Shown here: positions 53,501-64,000 of the stretch, piece by piece
How the letters are laid out: every line of letters begins with the position of its first letter
How positions within the stretch are numbered: position 1 is the first letter of the stretch
Assembly (NCBI GenBank): GCA_036493895.1
Contig: DASXOZ010000026.1
Span: 1 to 64,000, forward strand
Reading direction: 5' to 3'
From: Candidatus Binatia bacterium
Lineage (GTDB): Bacteria; Desulfobacterota; Binatia; UBA1149; CAITLU01
Length of the DNA stretch: 64,000 bases
Notes under the pieces: generated by a model
Databases searched by the model: none
What the model was told of the DNA's origin: nothing
What the model saw: only the letters and a program-made list of their open reading frames with translations
Program-made: the position numbers and the translations under genes

Positions 53501-55897
53501 TCAGAGCGCCGATACGAGCACTTTCCGGGGTTTGGCGCCATCGGCGGGCCCGACCACCCCTTCGCGCTCCATCATTTCCATGATGCGCGCCGAGCGGTTG
53601 TAGCCGATGCCGAGCTTGCGCTGGAGCCATGAAGTCGAGCCCTGGCCGTGCTGGGTTACCAGCGAGACGGCACGGTCGTAGAGCTCGTCGTACGTGTCCT
53701 CACCGTCCTCGTCGTCGCCGTCTTCGCTGCCGGTTTCGAGGATTTCCATGCGGTAGTCGGGCTCGCCCTGGCCGCGCAGGAAATCGACGATCAGCTTGAT
53801 TTCGCCGTCGCCGACGAGGCCTCCGTGCAGGCGCTGCAGGTGCGACGTCCCGGGCGCCATGTAGAGCGCATCGCCGTTGCCGAGAAGGCGGTCGGCACCG
53901 ACGGTGTCCAGGATGGTCCGCGAATCCGGACGCGACGTGACCTGGAACGAAATGCGCGACGGGAAGTTCGCCTTGATCAGTCCGGTGATGACGTCCACCG
54001 AGGGTCGCTGCGTCGCGACGATGAGGTGGATGCCGGCTGCGCGCGCTTTTTGCGCAAGCCGGGTGATCGCGGATTCGACTTCGCGGCCGACCGTCATCAT
54101 CAGGTCGGCCAGCTCGTCGATGATGACGAGGATGCGCGGCAGGTGTTCGTGCCGCAGCGCCGGAATTTCCGGCGCTGCATCCGCGACTGCCTCGCCTTCA
54201 CCCTCCGCATCGGATTCGGATTCGGTCGCAGCAGCCTTCGCCACCGGTTTCGCACGGCCGGCTTCGGCCGCTGCGGCGGCGGCCTCCTCGGCGATGCGGC
54301 GGTTGTAGTCGTCGAGGCTGCGGACTTTCTTGTCCTTCATCAGCTCGAAGCGCCGGTCCATCTCGCGCATCACGTTGGCCAGCGCGGCCGCGGCCTTCTT
54401 GACGTCGGTGACGACCGGCACGAGCAGGTGCGGAATCCCTTCGTACAGCGACAGCTCGAGCATCTTCGGGTCGATCATGATGAAGCGCACGTCGTTCGGC
54501 GTGGCCTTGTACAGGATCGACAGGATGTACGTATTGAGCGCGACCGACTTTCCGGTGCCGGTGGCGCCGGCCATCAGAAGGTGCGGCATCTTGGCGAGGT
54601 CTGCGTAAACGGCGCGTCCGGTCGTGTCGCGGCCGAGAGCGAGCGCAAGAGGCGAGCGATGGTCGCGGAACTCGGCCGCGTCCACGAGGTCGCGCAGACC
54701 GACGACGGCGCGGTTCTTGTTCGAGACCTCGATGCCGACGCAGTTCTTGCCGGGAATCGGCGCGACGATGCGAACGCCGTGCGCGCGAAGCGCCATCGTC
54801 AGGTCGTCGCAGAGATTGACGACGCGGCTGACCTTGACGCCGGCTTCCGGCTCGAACTCGTAGGTGGTGATGACGGGCCCGGGCCGCACTGCCGTGACGC
54901 GGCCGCCGACCCCGAACGTCGCGAGCTTCTGCTCGAGGATCGCCGAGCTGTCGACCAGCGCTTTCTCGTCGACGTACTCGCCGCGGTCGTCGTGCTTGCC
55001 GAGCAGGCTCGAGGCCGGGATGCGGAAGTTGCCCGACAGGTTGCCGAAGGAGAACTCGGCCTGGGTGGCTTCGCGGGACTTGGCTTTTTCGCGAGCCTTC
55101 GGGCGCAGCACTTCGATGATCGGCGAGCCGCGGCGCGCAGGCTTTGCAGGAGCCTCGTCCTCGTCGACTTCGTCGTCGTCTTCGTCCGCGCGTGCCCGCT
55201 GCCGCACGATTCGCGGCTCGACGACGGCGACCTGCCTGCGCCGCAGGAACGACGGCAGCGGCAGCCGCAGCCGCAACCGAGGCCGCAGCGAAGGAAGATG
55301 GAGCTTCTCGACGATCGAACGGAAAAAGTCGCGCAGCGCTTGGCGCGCCGTCTCGAACGCCTGGTCGATGGCCATCGCCAGGCGCCGGATGAGCTCCGAC
55401 AGCGCGTGCCCCGTGATCATCATGAAGTCGAGAAGGAACAGGGAGACCAGCAGCACCACCGAGCCGCCGCGGCCGATGCCCTGCAGCATCAGCGTGGCAA
55501 GGAAGCCGCCGACCCAGCCTCCGGCCGCCTCCGGCTCTGCGTAGGGGCGGTAGACACCGAGGGTGATCGAGACGAGGAAGAGGAGGAACACCGCGCCGAC
55601 CCAGCGAACCGGCGTCAGGCGCATCTTGCGGCTGAGGAACAGCGAGGCGCCGGCCGCGCCGAGGGCGCCGGGGAACACGAAGGCTCCGTAGCCGAAGCCC
55701 TGCACGAGGATGTCGGCCAGCGTGAATCCGAGAAGGCCGCCGTGGTTCACACCCGGCGATTCGGGGACGTAGGAAAGCAGGCAGACGGCGAGGAACGCCG
55801 CCATGGCCGACGCGACGATCGCCTCGACTTCCTGGATCAGCCTCGAAGGATCCTTGCTGCTTGCGCCCGGCCTAGCTACCGACCCCACGCCACACAC
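53501..55897 (-). CDS. ftsK: DNA translocase FtsK
   Basis: Chromosome-segregation motor at the division septum, 798 aa. Four N-terminal TM helices (residues 25-170), a short basic/acidic linker and the motor follow. Walker A GATGTGKSVALN and Walker B ILVIIDELADLMM flank an unusual Ala/Glu-rich insertion of about 50 residues (54170-54300, AAAAAAEAGRAKP...). The C-terminal gamma winged-helix domain (VTQHGQGSTSWLQRKLGIGYNRSARIMEMMEREGVVG) recognises KOPS-type sites. The start is uncertain between GTG 55897 and GTG 55888. Confidence 0.93.
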   Translation of the reverse strand: MCGVGSVARPGASSKDPSRLIQEVEAIVASAMAAFLAVCLLSYVPESPGVNHGGLLGFTLADILVQGFGYGAFVFPGALGAAGASLFLSRKMRLTPVRWVGAVFLLFLVSITLGVYRPYAEPEAAGGWVGGFLATLMLQGIGRGGSVVLLVSLFLLDFMMITGHALSELIRRLAMAIDQAFETARQALRDFFRSIVEKLHLPSLRPRLRLRLPLPSFLRRRQVAVVEPRIVRQRARADEDDDEVDEDEAPAKPARRGSPIIEVLRPKAREKAKSREATQAEFSFGNLSGNFRIPASSLLGKHDDRGEYVDEKALVDSSAILEQKLATFGVGGRVTAVRPGPVITTYEFEPEAGVKVSRVVNLCDDLTMALRAHGVRIVAPIPGKNCVGIEVSNKNRAVVGLRDLVDAAEFRDHRSPLALALGRDTTGRAVYADLAKMPHLLMAGATGTGKSVALNTYILSILYKATPNDVRFIMIDPKMLELSLYEGIPHLLVPVVTDVKKAAAALANVMREMDRRFELMKDKKVRSLDDYNRRIAEEAAAAAAEAGRAKPVAKAAATESESDAEGEGEAVADAAPEIPALRHEHLPRILVIIDELADLMMTVGREVESAITRLAQKARAAGIHLIVATQRPSVDVITGLIKANFPSRISFQVTSRPDSRTILDTVGADRLLGNGDALYMAPGTSHLQRLHGGLVGDGEIKLIVDFLRGQGEPDYRMEILETGSEDGDDEDGEDTYDELYDRAVSLVTQHGQGSTSWLQRKLGIGYNRSARIMEMMEREGVVGPADGAKPRKVLVSAL

Positions 55898-55962
55898 TCC
55901 ACTCCAGCGTCAGACTGCCGACCATCCGGCAGTATATCGCAAAGACCCTCAGGCTGCCCCTC

Positions 55963-56049
55963 GGCGAGGTGCCCGTCGCTCGAGACGGGAAGAAATTCGG
56001 TCCGTCCCTGGATGACACCCAGGATCAGAGCTTGCCAGACTGTCCGCAC
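55963..56049 (-). pseudogene. uppP: Relic of undecaprenyl-diphosphatase (5' end only)
   Basis: From GTG 56049, with GGAGGT upstream, the frame reads VRTVWQALILGVIQG and then RTEFLPVSSDGHLA. This is the first 29 residues of UppP/BacA (consensus LQALILGxxQGLTEFLPVSSSGHL), with Leu to Arg and Ser to Asp changes. Similarity stops abruptly after GHLA. The frame continues into unrelated sequence and overlaps the ftsK start. The enzyme, which recycles the lipid carrier for peptidoglycan, is therefore broken here. Confidence 0.8.
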
Positions 56050-56135
56050 CCGCCGCCTACCTCCACTGCCAGCGCGCAATGGTAACCGCGCCGGGGGCGG
56101 GCCTCAACTGACGGGGCTGCGCAGGCCAGGGCCGA

Positions 56136-56590
56136 TCAGGGCGGAGCCGCGGCGGCAGGCTGGTCCGGCACGTCCTCGGGAATCGAGTAGTCGACCATGG
56201 AGACGACCGACTCCATGCGGCGGAACTCGACGGTATCGCGGACCCCGTCGACGTCGAGAACCATGTAGGCCGGGTAGTTCACCGCAGGGTCGACCTTGGT
56301 TTCGTCGTCGGGGGCCGTGCTCCAGCGGCGGACGATGCTCAGGCTCTCCGAGCTGATCACGGTGCCGTCCTTGCGCCTCACTTCCATCGTCGGTTTTCCG
56401 AACGTGTAGAGGATCAGCCGGGCGACGACGTCGCTGCGCGAGAGTGGCGGCGCCAGGTGCACCCAGTGCGGCAGGCGCGAAGAGTCGGCGACGGTGAAAT
56501 TCGATTCGACGAAAAAGACCGACCGCGGGTCGCAGGAGGCCAGTCCGGCCAGCACTGCGACCGCGATCGCGACTTTTCCTATCGCCTCTT

Positions 56591-56594
<4 letters not shown>
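56136..56594 (-). CDS. Small lipoprotein overlapping the RHS gene (candidate immunity protein)
   Basis: 152 aa. A lipoprotein signal peptide with lipobox LASC (Cys21) precedes a beta-rich domain (HWVHLAPPLSRSDVVARLILYTFGKPTMEVRRKDGTVI, YMVLDVDGVRDTVEFRR) and a Pro/Ala tail. The ATG overlaps the RHS stop as ATGA, so it is translated with the putative toxin. Genes in this position behind RHS-toxin tips usually encode immunity proteins, and a lipoprotein would suit protection against a phospholipase in the envelope. No sequence family recognised. Confidence 0.65.
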
Positions 56595-61054
<4,460 letters not shown>

Positions 61055-61240
61055 GAGCCCACCTCCGCGCGCGGTCGCCGTGCCCCTGCACACGAGCGTG
61101 CGAAGAGCGGCGACCGGCGATTGCGGGTGTGGGCCCGCCGGCACCGGCGATCAACGACATGGAAGTCAGGCGATCGGGATCAGGACGCGAATATCACATC
61201 ACAGGAAATGCGCGCGCCGCGAAGCAGCGCAGCGCCGGCG

Positions 61241-62908
61241 TCAGAGCTCGACGACGTAGGGAACGACCACCGGCCTCGACCCGAACGTGCGCCGGAAATA
61301 GCGCCGCACCGCCAGGCGCACTTCCTCGTTGAGCGCATCGAGGTCGCGCACGGCCGCCTTCGGCATCGCGGTGATCGAATCGACGACCGCGCGGCGCAGC
61401 GGCTCGACGTCGGGCTCGACGTCTTCGCCGCTCGTGACGACGCCTCGCATCAGGAACTCGGGCCCGGAAAGGATCAGGCCGCTCTGCTGCGCCACGGCGA
61501 GCACGGCCAGCACCATGCCGTCGCGCGCGATGTTGCGCCGGTCGCGCATGACGCTCTCGTCGTCGATGCCGATTACTCCGCCGTCGATCAGCACGCGGCC
61601 GACCGTCACCGTTTCGTTTCGCAGATGGCCGTCCGCGCCGATCTCGAGCACGTCGCCGTCGGTCATCAGAACGGTCTTGTCTTCGGCCACCCCCGTTTCC
61701 ACGGCCAGGCGCGCGTGGTGGACGAGGTTGCGGTACTCGCCGTGCAGCGGAACGAAATATTCCGGCCTGACCAGCTCGAGCATCGTCTTCAGCTCTTCGC
61801 GGCACGCGTGGCCTGACACGTGCGCGCGCTGGAAGCGCGGATAGTAGACTTCGCAGCCGAGGCGGTAGAGCTGGTCGATCACGGCGCCGATCGGCCTTTC
61901 GTTGCCCGGGATGACCTTGGACGAGAAGATCACCGCATCGTCCGGCCCCGGGACGACGCCCGGCATGTTGCCGAACGCGATGCGCGAAAGCGCCGAACGC
62001 GGCTCGCCCTGGGAGCCCGTCAGCAGGTAGCAGACCTCGTGCGGCTTCATGCGCTGGGCGTCGCGCGGGTCGACGAGCAGGTCGCCGGGAATGCCGAGGT
62101 GGCCGATCGCGTTGGCCAGCGACGTGTTCGCTTCCATGCGCCGGCCGAGGATCACGATCTTCCTGCCGAACTGGTGGGCCAGCGACATGATGGCGGCGAT
62201 GCGATGGATGTGCGACGCGAACGTCGCGACGAAGACGCGGCCGCTGGTGGCCGCGAACATCGGCTCCATCATGCCGCGCACCAGGCGCTCGGAGCCGCTG
62301 TGGCCTTCTTTCTCGATGTTGGTCGAGTCGCTCATCAGCACCTTGACGCCTTCATCGCCAAGAGCGCGGAAGCGTTCGGATGCGAAAGCGCGGCCGTCGA
62401 TCGGTGTCTGGTCGATCTTGAAGTCGCCGCTGTGCACGACGGTCTCGCCGCCGGTGCGCACCGCCAGCGCCACCGCATCGACGATGCTGTGGGTGACCGG
62501 GATCGCCTCGATTTCCATCGCGCCGATCGAGAAACGCTCGCCGTCGCCGAAGATCTCGATCGGGCGGCCGGCAAGGCGCGAGTGGTCGATCAGCCGCTCC
62601 TTCAGGAGGCCGGCAGTAAAACGGGTCGCGTACACCGGCACGTCGAACTCGCTCCAGACGTACGGCAGCGCGCCGAGATGATCCTCGTGCCCGTGCGTCA
62701 GCACGAAGCCGCGGAAACGGTCGCCGAGCTCGCGAAGATAAGTGATGTCGGGGATGATCAGGTCGATGCCGAGGTGCTGGGCATCGGGGAACATCACGCC
62801 GCAGTCGATCGCGATGGCGTCGGCGCCGCGCTCGACGACCATGCAGTTGAGGCCGAACTCGCCGAGACCGCCGAGGGGAACGAGGCGAAGAGGAGGCTGG
62901 CTGGCCAT
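61241..62908 (-). CDS. rnj: Ribonuclease J
   Basis: Metallo-beta-lactamase/beta-CASP nuclease with 5'-3' exonuclease and endonuclease activity in mRNA turnover and rRNA maturation, 555 aa. It has THGHEDHLGALPYV (zinc site), HSGDFKID, SDSTN, FASHIHRIAAIM and TGSQGEPRSALSRIA, and a C-terminal dimerisation domain. Together with RNase R it gives this organism both exonucleolytic directions within one window. Confidence 0.94.
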   Translation of the reverse strand: MASQPPLRLVPLGGLGEFGLNCMVVERGADAIAIDCGVMFPDAQHLGIDLIIPDITYLRELGDRFRGFVLTHGHEDHLGALPYVWSEFDVPVYATRFTAGLLKERLIDHSRLAGRPIEIFGDGERFSIGAMEIEAIPVTHSIVDAVALAVRTGGETVVHSGDFKIDQTPIDGRAFASERFRALGDEGVKVLMSDSTNIEKEGHSGSERLVRGMMEPMFAATSGRVFVATFASHIHRIAAIMSLAHQFGRKIVILGRRMEANTSLANAIGHLGIPGDLLVDPRDAQRMKPHEVCYLLTGSQGEPRSALSRIAFGNMPGVVPGPDDAVIFSSKVIPGNERPIGAVIDQLYRLGCEVYYPRFQRAHVSGHACREELKTMLELVRPEYFVPLHGEYRNLVHHARLAVETGVAEDKTVLMTDGDVLEIGADGHLRNETVTVGRVLIDGGVIGIDDESVMRDRRNIARDGMVLAVLAVAQQSGLILSGPEFLMRGVVTSGEDVEPDVEPLRRAVVDSITAMPKAAVRDLDALNEEVRLAVRRYFRRTFGSRPVVVPYVVEL

Positions 62909-62927
62909 CGCGGCGCCTTCGTCTCCG

Positions 62928-63728
62928 TCAGGCGCTCAGCGCGACGCGCGCCGGGGCTTCTTCGGCAACCGGTCCCTCGAGCTCCATCAGCATGTCTTCG
63001 AGCTGGCGGCGCACGCGATCGGTGAGCGCGGCGCGGTCGTCTTCGGTCATGCCGGTGGTATCGATGGGATTTCCAAAGCACACGTGGATGGTGCCAGGTG
63101 TCGAGATCACCGAATGATTGGCGATGCAACGCTCGGAGCCGGAAACCGCCATCGGCAGCACCCAGAGTTTGGACGAGATCGCGAAAGCGGCTGCGCCTTT
63201 CTTGAACGGCAGCATCTGTCGCGTCGACGAGCGGTGCCCTTCGGGAAAGAAACAGATCAGCGCGTCGCGATCGCTCGCGTGACGGCCGAGCGCCTTGACG
63301 GCGGAGGAATGATCGCCGCGATCGATGAAGATCTGCCCGGTGAGCTCGAGAGCCTTGCCCAGGATCGGCACCCGGCGCAGCTCCTTCTTGGCGACCCAGC
63401 GCGTGACGCGCGGAAGGACGGCGACCCCCATCGCGACCGGATCGAGCTGGCTCCTGTGGTTGGCCATCACGACGTAGGTGCGGTTGGGGTCGAGGTTCTC
63501 CTGCCCCGTCACGACGAGCGTGACGCCGAAGATCTTGAGGATGCCGTTGATCCAGATTTCGGCGACGGGCCAGTACGCAAGAGTGCCCGGCTTTGCCAGG
63601 ACCGCCAGCGACATCGCGATCAGCATCACCGCGCTGAACGCGAAGAACGCAAGCAGCCGCAGGTAGGCGACGAGGAGACTCAAGGTTGATCTGCGACGCC
63701 CGCGTCCGTTGCCGTGACTCGAACGCAC
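62928..63728 (-). CDS. plsC: 1-acyl-sn-glycerol-3-phosphate acyltransferase (PlsC)
   Basis: Makes phosphatidic acid at the inner membrane, 266 aa. TM helices are at residues 18-45 and about 57-73. Acyltransferase motifs follow: NHRSQLDP (HX4D), a GQIFIDRGD block, [10 protein letters not shown] and a Pro-containing fourth motif ([10 protein letters not shown]). It lies 19 bases upstream of rnj. GTG 63728 is the longest start. The TTG before [10 protein letters not shown] is an alternative. Confidence 0.88.
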   Translation of the reverse strand: MRSSHGNGRGRRRSTLSLLVAYLRLLAFFAFSAVMLIAMSLAVLAKPGTLAYWPVAEIWINGILKIFGVTLVVTGQENLDPNRTYVVMANHRSQLDPVAMGVAVLPRVTRWVAKKELRRVPILGKALELTGQIFIDRGDHSSAVKALGRHASDRDALICFFPEGHRSSTRQMLPFKKGAAAFAISSKLWVLPMAVSGSERCIANHSVISTPGTIHVCFGNPIDTTGMTEDDRAALTDRVRRQLEDMLMELEGPVAEEAPARVALSA

Positions 63729-63779
63729 AGGATTGCTGCGAGTACGTGCGAAGCGCCGCGAGTCAGCACTTCGGTGTCA

Positions 63780-63808
63780 TTGACTCGGTCCGGGGGCGGA
63801 CCTAGCCT
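63780..63808 (+). promoter_or_regulatory. Candidate ssb promoter with internal palindrome
   Basis: TTGACT (63780-63785), 17-base spacer, TAGCCT (63803-63808). The spacer contains GGTCCG (63787-63792) and CGGACC (63797-63802), which could be an operator or a hairpin. The ssb start is 50 bases downstream. Confidence 0.4.
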
Positions 63809-63857
63809 CGCCGCCAGCATTTCCGGTCGCCACATCGGGCGCTCGCAAGAGGACACC

Positions 63858-64000
63858 ATGGCTTCACTTAACAAGGTAATGGTCCTTGGCAATCTTGGAC
63901 AGGACCCCGAGTTGCGCAACACCACCAGCGGCAAGGCCGTGACTACGCTGCGCGTGGCCACCACCGACTCCTGGAACGACGCCAACGGCCAGCGCCAGGA
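63858..64000 (+). CDS. ssb: Single-stranded DNA-binding protein (5' part)
   Basis: The first 47 codons of [23 protein letters not shown], then [26 protein letters not shown], the start of the OB fold. It protects ssDNA in replication and repair. The gene runs off the window end. AGAGGA precedes the ATG, and it is divergent from plsC. Confidence 0.93.
   Translation, partial: MASLNKVMVLGNLGQDPELRNTTSGKAVTTLRVATTDSWNDANGQRQ

Noticed and set aside
53648..56356. 902-codon plus-strand frame opposite ftsK
   Set aside because: ftsK is unambiguous. The antisense product has no recognisable motif.

Overview
This is a gene-dense, high-GC bacterial chromosome segment from what looks like an uncultured Deltaproteobacteria-type lineage. 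The best guess is Binatota/Desulfobacterota-like. That guess rests on three things: secreted Cys-rich proteins with poly-Thr linkers, dockerin-like 'DALxxLKxAVGQ' segments, and short intergenic palindromes with a GGGGTCAGGCACC core. It is inference from style, not from a marker gene. No rRNA, tRNA, CRISPR array, prophage or complete insertion sequence was recognised. Very tight gene packing is the rule, with ATGA or GTGA stop/start overlaps at many junctions.

Layout. 1-5.8 kb (minus): a complete type II fatty-acid elongation cluster, fabD, enoyl reductase, fabH, fabG, fabZ, fabF and the start of one more gene, with a divergent TetR regulator. 6.7-13.1 kb (plus): propionyl-CoA carboxylase beta chain, a tiny ORF, a biotin carrier protein and methylmalonyl-CoA mutase large chain (a propionate/methylmalonyl-CoA module), running into RNase R. 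13.3-20.7 kb (plus): two exported proteins with dockerin-like segments, then an envelope block of an HtrA protease, a signal-peptidase homologue lacking its catalytic residues, MurJ and a YdjM-type membrane protein. 20.7-27.9 kb: a degenerate lipoate-ligase-like protein, SppA and PepP, then a minus-strand group of cytochrome c-like lipoprotein, PTPS/QueD-like protein, tRNA-dihydrouridine synthase and an XRE regulator.

28-39.6 kb: a large Cys-rich secreted protein, TusA-like protein, ArgA-like acetyltransferase, gamma-glutamyltransferase and a HAD hydrolase, followed by the minus-strand operon aminotransferase-serA-purA. 39.7-45.7 kb: a TolC-type outer-membrane protein, then a patch of small genes (YciI, membrane protein, unknown, ParE-type toxin/antitoxin), folE and a pseudokinase. 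45.8-56 kb (minus): glpD, queE, glycerate kinase, dksA, rimO, yajQ, lolA and ftsK, with a relic of uppP upstream of ftsK. 56-61 kb (minus): a secreted RHS-repeat protein ending in a phospholipase-A2-like motif, overlapped by a small lipoprotein gene that is a candidate immunity partner. 61-64 kb: RNase J, PlsC and the start of ssb.

The most unusual items are: (i) four palindromic repeat loci, two of which encode the last codons and stop of the adjacent gene; (ii) three enzyme homologues missing catalytic residues (signal peptidase, lipoate ligase, small-molecule kinase), plus a PTPS homologue without its usual Cys; (iii) the RHS-PLA2/lipoprotein pair; (iv) the uppP relic; (v) RNase R with no ATG/GTG/TTG start, but with a CTG that overlaps the upstream stop in the same way as the ATGA/GTGA junctions elsewhere.
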